The notes below the pieces were generated by a model. That model was not told where the DNA came from. It was given only the letters and a program-made list of their open reading frames with translations, and searched no databases. A stretch of DNA of 64,000 bases from Tsuneonella mangrovi. GTDB taxonomy: Bacteria > Pseudomonadota > Alphaproteobacteria > Sphingomonadales > Sphingomonadaceae. Of the stretch, positions 8,222 to 16,635 are shown piece by piece; position 1 is the stretch's first letter; each line of letters starts with the position of its first letter. The position numbers and the translations under genes are program-made. Where the stretch lies: contig NZ_CP022889.1 of NCBI RefSeq assembly GCF_002269345.1, forward strand, positions 1,488,001 through 1,552,000, given 5' to 3'.

Positions 8222-10549
8222 CTAGCGATCGCCTTCGGGCGGGCCGTGCTTGAACTCGCGGGTCGGCTCGAGCATTCCATCGGAGATAAAGCCGATCCTG
8301 GGATGCGCTTCGGCCGCGCGCTTCTTCAGCTCGCCGCGCATCTTCTGATATTCGGCTTCCATCTCCGCGCTGACCGTGGCGCGCGATTCCGCCAGCGCTT
8401 CGGCGAAGTCGGCCCCGGTAACGCTCTCGACTTCGCCGCCCGCACGTCGGAGCGCGTTGAGCCCCGCACGGCGTACGACATCTTCGAGATCGGCCCCGGT
8501 GAACCGGTCGGTCTTGCTCGCGATCGCGCCGAGGTCGACATCCTTCGCCAGCGGCATATTGCGCGCATGGATGCTCAGGATCCGTTCGCGGCCGGCCTTG
8601 TCGGGGGTGCCGACATAGACCAGCTCGTCGAACCGACCCGGACGCAAGAGTGCCGGATCGACCAGTGTTGGGCGGTTGGTCGCGCCGATCACGACGACCG
8701 ACTGGAGTTCTTCCAGCCCATCCATCTCGGCCAGGATCGTGTTGACCACCCGGCCGGTGACCGCAGGCTCGCCCTGTCCGCTGCCGCGCGCCGGCACGAG
8801 GCTGTCGATTTCGTCGAGGAAGATCACACACGGGGCAACCGAACGGGCGCGCTGGAACATTCGCGCAATCTGTTGCTCGCTCTCGCCGTACCATTTCGAC
8901 AACAGGTCGCTGGCCTTCATCGAAATGAAGTTGGCTTCCGACTCCTTGGCAACCGCCTTGGCGAGCAGGGTCTTGCCGGTGCCCGGCGGGCCGTAGAGCA
9001 GGAAGCCCTTGGCCGCGCGGATTCCCAGCCGGTGGAATGCCTCGGGGTTCCTGAGCGGCAGCTCGATCCCTTCCTTGAGCTGCTCGGTCGCCTTGGCGAG
9101 GCCGCCGATATCGCTCCAGCCAACGTTCGGCACCTGCACCATCACTTCGCGCATCGCGCTCGGCTGGACGCGCTTCAATGCGCTGAGGAAGTCGTCGCGC
9201 GTCACCAGCAGTTCTTCAAGTACCTCGGGCGGGATCGTGCGCTCGTCGAGGTCGAGCTTCGGCATGATCCGGCGAACCGATTCGATCGCCGCTTCGCGCG
9301 CGAGCGCCGCGATATCGGCCCCGACGAAGCCGTGCGTGGTGCGCGCGAGTTCGCCGAGATCGACCTTGTCGCCCAGCGGCATCCCGCGGGTGTGGATCGC
9401 GAGGATCTCACGGCGGCCCTTTTCGTCGGGCACTCCAAGCACGATCTCGCGGTCGAACCGTCCGGGCCGGCGCAGCGCTTCGTCGATCGCATCGGGGCGG
9501 TTGGTCGCTGCGATCACCACGATGTTGGCGCGCGCTTCGAGTCCGTCCATCAACGTAAGCAACTGGGCGACGAGGCGCTTTTCCGCTTCGCCGGAAACCC
9601 GGTCGCGCTTGGGCGCGATCGAATCGATCTCGTCGATGAAGATGATCGCCGGCGAGGCCTTGGCCGCTTCCTCGAACACTGCGCGCAAGTGCTTCTCGCT
9701 CTCGCCATAGCCCGACCCCATGATTTCCGGGCCGTTGATGATCAGGAAGTTTGCATCGCTTTCGTTGGCGACCGCTTGCGCCAGCCGGGTCTTGCCGGTT
9801 CCGGGCGGGCCGTGGAGCAGCACGCCTTTCGGCGGATCGACCCCCAGCCGGGTGAACAGTTCGGGATAGCGCAGCGGCAGCTCGACCATTTCGCGCAGCT
9901 GCTGGATCGTGTCGTCAATGCCGCCCACATCGTCGTAGTTGACCACCGCCCGGGCATCGCGCGGCTCTTCGTAAGCCGCGCGCAGTTCGACCTCGGTGTT
10001 TTCGTCGATGTGGACGATCCCCTTGGGGCTGGTCGATACCACGCTCAAGCGAATCTGGGTCAGGGCATAAGCCGGGGCGTTGAACATCCGGCGCACTTCG
10101 GGAGGCATGTTCTGGACCGGTTGCTGGCCGGTCGTGGCGACGATATCGCCGGCAACCAGCGGGCGCCTGAAGAAATTGCGTTGCAGCGCCTGCGTCGGCC
10201 CTTGCAAGCGCATCTCGCGCTGGGCAGGCGCGAACACGACGCGCGTGGCAGGGCGCGATTCGGCCGCCCGGATGGTGACATGTTCGCCCGAACCGATCTC
10301 GGCATTGCCGCGCTGGAGCCCGTCGAGCCGGACCACATCGAGCGTCTCGTCTTCCGGGAACGCCTGTGCGGCAACGGCGGCGGTCGCACGCTTGCCGACC
10401 ACTTCGACCACGTCGCCTTCGGTTATGCCGAGCGCTTGGAACGCGGAGCGGGGCATCCGGGCGATCCCTTGCCCCGATTCCTCCTGCCGGGCCGCCGCGA
10501 CCTGGAGCCTGACGGTTCGTTCCTGTGTCGCTGTGTCAGCTTCGGGCAT
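8222..10549 (-). CDS. Cdc48/VCP-type double AAA+ ATPase
   Basis: A 775-residue protein with the full Cdc48 layout: an N-terminal double-psi-barrel and 4-stranded N domain (about 1-195), D1 AAA module (Walker A GPPGTGKT near 245, Walker B IIFIDEID) and D2 module (Walker A near 520, Walker B VIFLDEID). Both arginine-finger regions (RRPGRFD, LRPGRFD) are present. In archaea and eukaryotes this family unfolds or extracts proteins for degradation; bacterial copies are less studied. The start is supported by GGAGG 9 nt upstream. The C-terminal tail ends in charged residues and lacks the HbYX proteasome-docking motif. It lies downstream of the structured RNA candidate at 10681-10770. Confidence 0.92.
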   Translation of the reverse strand: MPEADTATQERTVRLQVAAARQEESGQGIARMPRSAFQALGITEGDVVEVVGKRATAAVAAQAFPEDETLDVVRLDGLQRGNAEIGSGEHVTIRAAESRPATRVVFAPAQREMRLQGPTQALQRNFFRRPLVAGDIVATTGQQPVQNMPPEVRRMFNAPAYALTQIRLSVVSTSPKGIVHIDENTEVELRAAYEEPRDARAVVNYDDVGGIDDTIQQLREMVELPLRYPELFTRLGVDPPKGVLLHGPPGTGKTRLAQAVANESDANFLIINGPEIMGSGYGESEKHLRAVFEEAAKASPAIIFIDEIDSIAPKRDRVSGEAEKRLVAQLLTLMDGLEARANIVVIAATNRPDAIDEALRRPGRFDREIVLGVPDEKGRREILAIHTRGMPLGDKVDLGELARTTHGFVGADIAALAREAAIESVRRIMPKLDLDERTIPPEVLEELLVTRDDFLSALKRVQPSAMREVMVQVPNVGWSDIGGLAKATEQLKEGIELPLRNPEAFHRLGIRAAKGFLLYGPPGTGKTLLAKAVAKESEANFISMKASDLLSKWYGESEQQIARMFQRARSVAPCVIFLDEIDSLVPARGSGQGEPAVTGRVVNTILAEMDGLEELQSVVVIGATNRPTLVDPALLRPGRFDELVYVGTPDKAGRERILSIHARNMPLAKDVDLGAIASKTDRFTGADLEDVVRRAGLNALRRAGGEVESVTGADFAEALAESRATVSAEMEAEYQKMRGELKKRAAEAHPRIGFISDGMLEPTREFKHGPPEGDR

Positions 10550-10680
10550 CGCGGAAAGGCCTCCATCGCGTCATCGGTAGTGCTCCGAACTAGGGAGCGC
10601 TCGCTGATTTGCCAATGAACGAGGATCGATTAGGTGCCTCGCGCGCGCCCGGCGGGATTGGTCGCAAAGCCGGAGGCTCA

Positions 10681-10770
10681 AGAAAAAAGGGCTCGGAGGG
10701 GAAGCCCGCCGAGCCCTTGAAGTCTTGGGAGAGGATGCCTGAAAGGCACCTACACTGATGTCAGTAGGCA
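10681..10770 (-). ncRNA. candidate small RNA or attenuated leader
   Basis: Read on the minus strand, three hairpins follow one another: CCTACTG/CAGTGTAGG (10768-10749), TGCCT-TTC-AGGCA (10748-10736), then an unpaired pyrimidine-rich stretch TCCTCTCCC (10735-10727) complementary to Shine-Dalgarno sequences, then the terminator. This is the architecture of an Hfq-type trans-acting small RNA. Alternatively it is a leader terminator for the AAA ATPase gene that begins 130 bp further on. The 5' end is not determined; the AT-rich DNA up to about 10880 is the likely promoter zone. Confidence 0.5.
10683..10716 (-). terminator. rho-independent terminator upstream of the AAA ATPase gene
   Basis: An 8-bp perfect GC-rich stem (GGGCTCGG with CCGAGCCC), a small inner GGG/CCC helix and six consecutive T on the minus strand (plus-strand A at 10683-10688). 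It ends an unannotated minus-strand transcript that begins in the AT-rich DNA to the right. Confidence 0.85.
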
Positions 10771-10839
10771 GCGATTTGTGCAAGTGCGAAATACTCATAG
10801 AGTGTTGCAAATACTGCAACTTAAATAGCAATACCTGTT

Positions 10840-10855
10840 TATAATCATGATTATA
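10840..10855. promoter_or_regulatory. 16-bp perfect palindrome, possible operator
   Basis: TATAATCATGATTATA reads the same on both strands. It lies in the most AT-rich part of the gap, about 70 bp upstream of the RNA hairpins (minus direction) and 135 bp upstream of the CoA-transferase gene (plus direction). It could be the site of a dimeric repressor controlling either side; the binding protein is unknown. Confidence 0.45.
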
Positions 10856-10989
10856 TGACAACCGATCATACAACTCTCCCGCATCGAATCTCGAACGTTG
10901 CTGCGTCGCACAATCGATCGCCGCCGAATCTGCTGGCGCTAGGGAGCGGCGCGTGACAGGCCTGTGACCGCACGCTAAGGAACCGCCCC

Positions 10990-11697
10990 ATGAACAAGCT
11001 CTACCCCGACGCTGCCGCCGCGCTCGACGGCATCCTCAAGAACGACATGGTGATCGCCAGCGGCGGCTTCGGCCTGTGCGGCATCCCTGAACGCTTGCTC
11101 GATGCAATCCGCGATTCGGGGGTCACCGGGTTGACCTTTGCCAGCAACAACGCCGGGATCGACAACGAGGGAATCGGCAAGCTGCTCCGCACCAAGCAGG
11201 TCAGCAAGATGATCAGTTCCTACGTCGGCGAGAACAAGGAGTTCGAACGCCAGTTCCTTTCCGGCGAACTCGAGGTCGAGTTTTGCCCCCAGGGCACGCT
11301 GGCCGAACGGATGCGCGCGGGCGGCGCGGGCATTCCGGGCTTTTACACCAAGACCGGCGTCGGTACGCAGGTTGCCGAAGGCAAGGAAACCAAGGTGTTC
11401 GACGGCGAGGAGTACGTGCTCGAGCGCGGGATCTTCGCCGATCTCGCTATCGTCAAGGCATGGAAGGCGGACGAAACCGGCAACCTCGTGTTCCGCAAGA
11501 CCGCGCGCAACTTCAACCAGCCGGCGGCAACCTGCGGCAAGGTCTGCGTGGTCGAAGTGGAGGAGATCGTCCCCGCCGGATCGCTCGATCCCGACTGCAT
11601 CCACCTGCCCGGGGTCTACGTCCAGCGGATGATCGTCGGCGCACCTTATGACAAGAAGATCGAGTTCCGCACCGTGCGCGAACGGGAATCGGCATGA
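10990..11697 (+). CDS. scoA: 3-oxoacid CoA-transferase subunit A
   Basis: A 235-residue alpha subunit of a succinyl-CoA:3-ketoacid CoA-transferase, which moves CoA between succinyl-CoA and acetoacetate so that ketone bodies or polyhydroxybutyrate products can enter the TCA cycle. Visible family features are GGFGLCGIPE near residue 23, SNNAG near 52 and the GAGIPGFYTKTGVGT segment near 114. It begins a tight operon: its stop overlaps the next start as ATGA. The partner subunit is not next to it but two genes downstream, which is unusual. Confidence 0.93.
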   Translation: MNKLYPDAAAALDGILKNDMVIASGGFGLCGIPERLLDAIRDSGVTGLTFASNNAGIDNEGIGKLLRTKQVSKMISSYVGENKEFERQFLSGELEVEFCPQGTLAERMRAGGAGIPGFYTKTGVGTQVAEGKETKVFDGEEYVLERGIFADLAIVKAWKADETGNLVFRKTARNFNQPAATCGKVCVVEVEEIVPAGSLDPDCIHLPGVYVQRMIVGAPYDKKIEFRTVRERESA

Positions 11698-12608
11698 TCC
11701 GCAATTGGGCGAGGTTGTCGCTTGCCACTTTGGCCCTGACGGGGTGCGCGACCACGCCCGCCGCAGTACCCCCTGCACCGACAGCGCCAGTTGCCGCAAA
11801 GGCTGCCGCCATTGAAGGTGATTCACCCGCGCCCGCACGGATGCAGTGGCTCTACGGCTCGGCCGAAGGAGCGGCCGAATCGATCCAGGTCTATCACGCG
11901 ATGGTCGATTACGTGCGGAGCGCTGTCGCCGACCGGCCGCACGATAGCGTCGTGCTGGCAAGCGACCCCGGCGACGGCCCAGCGCAGTTCGTGCCGTGCG
12001 GCGACAAGCCTTTCGCGGCGATCCTCGATGTCGACGAAACCGCCATACTCAACCTCGGTTACGAGGCGCTGCTCGCCGAAGGCAGGGCCAACCGGCAAAA
12101 CCTGATCGCCTACCAGACGAGCGGGACCGACAAGGCAGCCCCCGTTCCCGGCGCGCTCTACGCGGTCAAGGCGATGCGGCAGATGGGCGTGAAGGTGATC
12201 TATAGCACCAACCGCGATGGTATTGCCGCCGCAGGCACCGCCCAAACGCTCGACAAGCTCGGGTTCGGTCCGGCAGTGCATGGCGATACGCTGTTCCTGC
12301 GCGGCGATGCCAGCAGCAATCCGGAAAAGGACGGTCGCCGCGAAACGCTGTCGCAGCGCTATTGCGTGGTCGCGATGGCGGGGGACCAGATGGGCGACTT
12401 TGCCGACCTGTTCAACGCCAAGGGACTCAACATCAAGACGCGGCGCAGCATGGCCGCGCATGGCTGGGCTGCGAAGATGTGGGGCAACGGCTGGTTCCTG
12501 CTCCCCAACCCGACCTATGGGCCGGGCCTGCGCGGGACGATGGACGAGGTGTTTCCGCCCGACAAGCGCTGGACGCCCGAAAGTATGGGCAACACAGCGG
12601 GCAAGTAA
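11694..12608 (+). CDS. HAD-family acid phosphatase, lipoprotein
   Basis: A 304-residue lipoprotein (lipobox LTGC, Cys18, then an Ala/Pro-rich linker). The body is like the class B/C DDDD acid phosphatases, as in lipoprotein e(P4): motif 1 AILDVDETAIL with the catalytic Asp-x-Asp, a YSTNRD segment, and the late motif GDQMGDF. It would act on nucleotides or other phosphomonoesters in the periplasm or at the outer membrane. It overlaps scoA by ATGA and the next gene by TAATG, so all are translationally coupled. Its position inside a CoA-transferase operon has no obvious metabolic explanation. Confidence 0.85.
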   Translation: MIRNWARLSLATLALTGCATTPAAVPPAPTAPVAAKAAAIEGDSPAPARMQWLYGSAEGAAESIQVYHAMVDYVRSAVADRPHDSVVLASDPGDGPAQFVPCGDKPFAAILDVDETAILNLGYEALLAEGRANRQNLIAYQTSGTDKAAPVPGALYAVKAMRQMGVKVIYSTNRDGIAAAGTAQTLDKLGFGPAVHGDTLFLRGDASSNPEKDGRRETLSQRYCVVAMAGDQMGDFADLFNAKGLNIKTRRSMAAHGWAAKMWGNGWFLLPNPTYGPGLRGTMDEVFPPDKRWTPESMGNTAGK

Positions 12609-13525
12609 TGCGATCGCGCTCGACAGCCCTCATTGGCCTTGTTGCAGGGTCGCTGCTGCTGTCGGGATGCGCAGCGGCGATGGTTCCGATCATCGCCGGA
12701 GGGGCCCTGGCCCGGACCAGCATGGACAAACATGACAAGCAGGACGCTGCGAACGCCCCGGCTACCACAGAACCAGCCGCGACATCACCCGCCACTGCAA
12801 CACCAGCTGCGCCAAGCGATGCGCCGTCTCCAGTGCAAACAGCCATACCGGCGTCTTCGCCCGCGCAAGTCGCGCTGGCGGGCAAGCTCCGCCGCGACCA
12901 GGTGGAGATAGTCTCGGGCGGATTGCCGCCGCCAAGCGGAACCGCAGGCGGGATTTCCGATGGTGGCAGCATCGCCGACCCGATCGCGGCGTTCGCCGAC
13001 TACGCCGACAAGGCCGGCACTGTCCCGCCGATTGGATACGAGCGCCACTCCGCCATGCTCGCAAACCCGGCCGCGCTCGACGGCAAGACCGCGGTCTGCT
13101 CGGTCCACCCGGCTGCGGTACTTGTCGACCTCGATCCGAAAGGCAGCACATTCGCCGTTCCAGAGCATCCGGCCGCCGCGCCGGGCCTTGCCACTGCACT
13201 CGCCCGCTTGCGCAACGATGGCATCACGGTCGGTTGGGCGTCCGGCGCGACAGCCGACAAGGCGGGCGCAATCTCCAGGGCCCTGGTCGCATCGGGGCTG
13301 GACCCTGACGGGAAAGACACTCTGGTGCTGCTGAGGTACCCCGACGACCGCAAGGAAACCCGGCGCCAGGACTTCGCCAAGCAGTACTGCGTGGTTGCGA
13401 TTGCCGGCCAAGATCGCACCGATTTCGACGAACTCTATGCCTACCTCAAGGATCCGTCCGCCGCGCTGCCGCTGGAAAAGCTGGTCGGCAAGGGATGGTT
13501 CCTGATACCCCAACCGCTCAGTTGA
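12608..13525 (+). CDS. HAD-phosphatase-like lipoprotein, degenerate paralogue
   Basis: A 305-residue lipoprotein (lipobox LSGC) with a long Ala/Pro/Thr-rich linker. The body aligns with the preceding gene over its length: both share YCVVA-AG and a GxGWFL-P ending, which points to tandem duplication. The active-site motifs have drifted: DVDETAIL has become VDLDPKGST, STNRD has become ASGAT, and GDQMGDF has become GQDRTDF. Catalysis is therefore doubtful, and a binding or partner role is possible. The start overlaps the previous stop (TAATG). It lies 12 bp before scoB. Confidence 0.75.
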   Translation: MRSRSTALIGLVAGSLLLSGCAAAMVPIIAGGALARTSMDKHDKQDAANAPATTEPAATSPATATPAAPSDAPSPVQTAIPASSPAQVALAGKLRRDQVEIVSGGLPPPSGTAGGISDGGSIADPIAAFADYADKAGTVPPIGYERHSAMLANPAALDGKTAVCSVHPAAVLVDLDPKGSTFAVPEHPAAAPGLATALARLRNDGITVGWASGATADKAGAISRALVASGLDPDGKDTLVLLRYPDDRKETRRQDFAKQYCVVAIAGQDRTDFDELYAYLKDPSAALPLEKLVGKGWFLIPQPLS

Positions 13526-13537
13526 AGGACGAATCGC

Positions 13538-14188
13538 ATGCCCTGGACCCGAGATGAAATGGCCGCCCGCGCGGCGCGCGAACTGAAGGATGGCTATTAC
13601 GTCAACCTGGGCATCGGTATCCCGACGCTGGTTGCCAACCATATCCCCGCAGGGATGCAGGTTACCTTGCAGAGCGAGAACGGGATGCTCGGCATCGGCC
13701 CATTCCCTTATGACGACGAAGTCGACGCGGACCTGATCAACGCGGGCAAGCAGACCATCAGCGAGCTGCCGCACAGCGCATACTTCGACAGCGCGCAGAG
13801 CTTTGCAATGATCCGCGGCGGGCATATCGACCTGACCGTGCTGGGCGCGATGGAAGTTGCCGAGAACGGCGACATCGCCAACTGGATGATCCCCGGCAAG
13901 ATGATCAAGGGCATGGGCGGGGCGATGGACCTCGTCGCCGGGGTCAAGAAAATCATCGTGGTGATGGAGCACACCAGCAAGGCGGGCGATCCCAAGTTCA
14001 TTCCGGCGTGCACCTTGCCGCTGACCGGCAAGAACGTTGTCGATATGATCATCACCGACCACGCGGTGTTCCACCGCGCCGATCACAGCAGCCCGTTCCG
14101 CCTGATCGAGCTGGCTCCCGGCGTAACGGCGGACGAAGTGGCGGCCAAGACGACAGCGCACTACGAAGTCGCGCTGCAACCGGCATGA
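13538..14188 (+). CDS. scoB: 3-oxoacid CoA-transferase subunit B
   Basis: A 216-residue beta subunit that carries the catalytic glutamate: Glu47 in LQSENGML, which forms the glutamyl-CoA thioester. Other family marks are [11 protein letters not shown] near residue 22 and [12 protein letters not shown] near residue 127. It completes the enzyme whose alpha subunit is encoded 1.8 kb upstream. Its stop overlaps the following start as ATGA (14185-14188). Confidence 0.94.
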   Translation: MPWTRDEMAARAARELKDGYYVNLGIGIPTLVANHIPAGMQVTLQSENGMLGIGPFPYDDEVDADLINAGKQTISELPHSAYFDSAQSFAMIRGGHIDLTVLGAMEVAENGDIANWMIPGKMIKGMGGAMDLVAGVKKIIVVMEHTSKAGDPKFIPACTLPLTGKNVVDMIITDHAVFHRADHSSPFRLIELAPGVTADEVAAKTTAHYEVALQPA

Positions 14189-15315
14189 ACAACGCGGCCT
14201 GTCGCCTGACGGGGGCGGAGTTCCCGCTGTTCGCGTTCAGCCATTGCCGCGACGTGGTCGCCGCGGTGAGCAAGGCGGGCGGGTTCGGTGTGCTCGGCGC
14301 GACGCGGTTCAGCCCCGATCAGCTCGAGGAAGAGCTCGCGTGGATCGACGCCCATGTCGACGGCGCGCCTTATGGCGTCGACGTGCTGGTCCCCGAAACA
14401 ATCGACCCGCGGGTCGCGGCGCTGCACGACAATGCCGAGCGCGCGGCGGCGATCGACCCGCAGTTCCAGGCTTTCGCTGCCGACCTGCTGGCGCAGTACG
14501 GAATCGACGCCGGACGCGAAGTACCCCAACTGCGCGAACGCATGGGGATCACGCCCGAAAACGGCCTCGCGTTGATGGAAGTGGCATTCCGCCACCCGAT
14601 CCGCCTGATCGCCAATGCACTGGGGATCGCTCCGCCCGAGATGATCGCCGAAGGCCGCGCGCGCGGCGTACCGGTCGCAGCGCTCGTCGGGGCGAAGGAA
14701 CACGCGCTGCGGCAGGCCGCAGCCGGGGTCGACATTATCGTCGCCCAAGGCGGCGAGGCCGGGGGGCACTGCGGCGAAGTTTCGACGCTGGTGCTGATCC
14801 CCGAAGTCGTCCGCGCGCTGCAGGCGGCAGGCCACGACACGCCGGTACTGGCGGCTGGCGGGATCATGACCGGCGGGCAGATGGCAGCGATGATGGCTGC
14901 GGGTGCGCAAGGCGCGTGGACCGGCTCGGTCTGGCTGGCGACGCCCGAAAGCGAGGCGAGCGACGCGTTCCGTTCGAAGATGGTCGCCGCGCGCAGCCGC
15001 GACACCGTGCGATCGCGCAGCCGGACCGGCAAACCCGCCCGCCAATTGAAGAGTGGCTGGCACGCGGCATGGGACGGCGACGGTAGCCCCGGCCCGCTGC
15101 CGATGCCGCTGATGGGCATGGTTTCCGAACCGGCGCTGGCGAAGATCGAGCGCGCGGTCGAGGCCGGCAACGAAGATGCGCGCGAACTGGTAACCTATTT
15201 CGTCGGGCAGGGTGTCGGCCTGGTCGACAGCGTGCGGCCGGCACGGGCAATCGTGCAGTCATTCCGCGAGGAATTCGTCGAAGCGGTGTCCGCACTCAAC
15301 GCGGCATTCGAATAG
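14185..15315 (+). CDS. nitronate monooxygenase family flavoprotein
   Basis: A 376-residue FMN-binding TIM-barrel protein of the 2-nitropropane dioxygenase/nitronate monooxygenase type, which oxidises nitroalkane anions. The FMN phosphate-binding part is seen in [12 protein letters not shown] (about residue 190) and [26 protein letters not shown] is the typical late barrel segment (described by its start near residue 230). I chose ATG 14185 because it overlaps the scoB stop (ATGA); the frame is open further upstream inside scoB. As the last gene of the CoA-transferase operon its natural substrate may be different from nitroalkanes. Confidence 0.85.
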   Translation: MNNAACRLTGAEFPLFAFSHCRDVVAAVSKAGGFGVLGATRFSPDQLEEELAWIDAHVDGAPYGVDVLVPETIDPRVAALHDNAERAAAIDPQFQAFAADLLAQYGIDAGREVPQLRERMGITPENGLALMEVAFRHPIRLIANALGIAPPEMIAEGRARGVPVAALVGAKEHALRQAAAGVDIIVAQGGEAGGHCGEVSTLVLIPEVVRALQAAGHDTPVLAAGGIMTGGQMAAMMAAGAQGAWTGSVWLATPESEASDAFRSKMVAARSRDTVRSRSRTGKPARQLKSGWHAAWDGDGSPGPLPMPLMGMVSEPALAKIERAVEAGNEDARELVTYFVGQGVGLVDSVRPARAIVQSFREEFVEAVSALNAAFE

Positions 15316-15356
15316 GCGGCTTGCCGACGGCGCGATCGCGGCCTAGCTTCGGCATC

Positions 15357-16628
15357 ATGTCGCGCCTTCGCCGACCATCCCCAGCGTTGGCGCTCACCCT
15401 GCTGACCGCGATCGGCACCATCGGGTTCGTTGACCGGATCGTCGTCAATGCGCTGGTCGAGCCGCTCAAGGCCGAATTCCACCTAGACGACACGCAGATC
15501 GGGTTGCTGGGCTTTGCCTATGCCGCGCTCAATATCCTGCTTGGGCTGTGGATCGCGCGGCTCGCGGAGAGGAAACGCAGGCTCTCGTTCACGGTCGTCG
15601 GCACGCTGCTGTGGTCGATAGCAGCGGCTTCGTGTGGACTGGTACAGAACTGGACGCAGTTGCTGCTGTCGCGGATCGCGGTCGGGGTCGGCGAAGCGGT
15701 CGGCCTGCCCGCCAACCAGTCGGTGGTGGCGGATTACTTCCCGCCCGAAAAGCGTGCCTCGGCGATGTCGGTCATGCTGCTCGCGCCGCCGCTCGGGATC
15801 TTCATCGGGCTCGCCGGTGGCGGCTACGTGGCGCAGCACTGGGGCTGGCGGGAGGCATTCTTCATCACCGCAGCACCGGGTGTAGTGCTGGCGCTACTGG
15901 TCTGGCTGTTCGTCAAGGAGCCGCCCCGCGGCCAGCATGACAAAGCCCACGACGACAACGTCCCTCCGATCGGCGCGGTCATCCGCCGGTTCGTCGAACT
16001 GCCTAGCGCGCGGCACCTGGTGGCCGGGTCGGTGCTCGCCTCGCTAGCCGGTTTCGGACTGAGCGCATTCTTCGCGGCGATGCTGATGCGCAGGTTCGGG
16101 ATCTCGCTGGCCCACGCGGGGCTCTACGCGGGCCTGATCACCAGCTTGCCGGCGAGCCTGTCGGTCCTTTCGGGTGGCGCATTGGCAGACAAGCTCGCGC
16201 CGCGCTTCCCATCAGCCTATGCCTTGGTGCCGGGGATCAGCCTGGCGATAGGCGGGCCGCTCTATGCCTTCGCCGTGACTCGCAACGAGCTATGGCTGCT
16301 GATGGTACTGGTGGCGATCGCGGTCCTGCTGCAGTTCACCTATCTCGGGATGACCTTCGGCACCTTGCAGAACATGATGCACCCGAGAATGCGGGCAACC
16401 GCCAATGCACTGCTCAACATCATTTTCGGGTTCGCTGGGGGGATCGGCCCGGTGGTCGTCGGGGCCGCGAGCGATCGGCTGGCGGCAATGGGCATGCCCG
16501 CGGGCCACGCGCTATCGGTTGCAATGGCCTGGACAGCGATCGTCTATCTGTGGGCCGCGCTGCATTACCTGTGGGCCGCCCGCGACGTCGCCGCTGACCT
16601 GGCAATCGTGCGCGAAGGCCGGATTTAG
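15357..16628 (+). CDS. MFS transporter, spinster-like
   Basis: A 423-residue transporter with about 12 hydrophobic segments. The first helix has FVDRIVVNALVEPLK and the loop after TM2 carries WIARLAERKRR, as in the major facilitator signature; GVGEAVGLPANQSVVADYF is typical of the spinster-like group seen often in sphingomonads. Substrate unknown; relatives are thought to move lipids, hydrophobic or aromatic compounds. The start at 15357 follows a short gap after the nitronate monooxygenase gene. It converges with metK, with only 7 bp between stops. Confidence 0.88.
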   Translation: MSRLRRPSPALALTLLTAIGTIGFVDRIVVNALVEPLKAEFHLDDTQIGLLGFAYAALNILLGLWIARLAERKRRLSFTVVGTLLWSIAAASCGLVQNWTQLLLSRIAVGVGEAVGLPANQSVVADYFPPEKRASAMSVMLLAPPLGIFIGLAGGGYVAQHWGWREAFFITAAPGVVLALLVWLFVKEPPRGQHDKAHDDNVPPIGAVIRRFVELPSARHLVAGSVLASLAGFGLSAFFAAMLMRRFGISLAHAGLYAGLITSLPASLSVLSGGALADKLAPRFPSAYALVPGISLAIGGPLYAFAVTRNELWLLMVLVAIAVLLQFTYLGMTFGTLQNMMHPRMRATANALLNIIFGFAGGIGPVVVGAASDRLAAMGMPAGHALSVAMAWTAIVYLWAALHYLWAARDVAADLAIVREGRI

Positions 16629-16635
16629 CCGGAGG

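Larger units (their letters stand above)
10550..10989. other. gene-free 440-bp region with RNA hairpins and a palindrome
   Basis: No convincing coding sequence lies between the AAA ATPase (minus) and the CoA-transferase operon (plus). The stretch 10790-10880 is much more AT-rich than the surroundings. It contains a 16-bp perfect palindrome, a 6-bp inverted repeat (GTTGCA-N5-TGCAAC, 10803-10819), two small hairpins and a strong minus-strand terminator. The 100-codon frame across it runs through the terminator and has no family resemblance, so I read the region as regulatory or RNA-coding. Confidence 0.6.

Noticed and set aside
8246-10618. 790-codon open frame on the plus strand opposite the AAA ATPase gene
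   Set aside because: It mirrors a high-GC gene; the protein has no domain and is rich in Arg/His/Asp typical of antisense frames. The minus-strand frame contains complete Cdc48 motifs.
10571-10873. 100-codon frame in the gap upstream of the AAA ATPase gene
   Set aside because: It runs through a strong terminator and two hairpins and has no protein-like character; the region is better read as RNA or regulatory.
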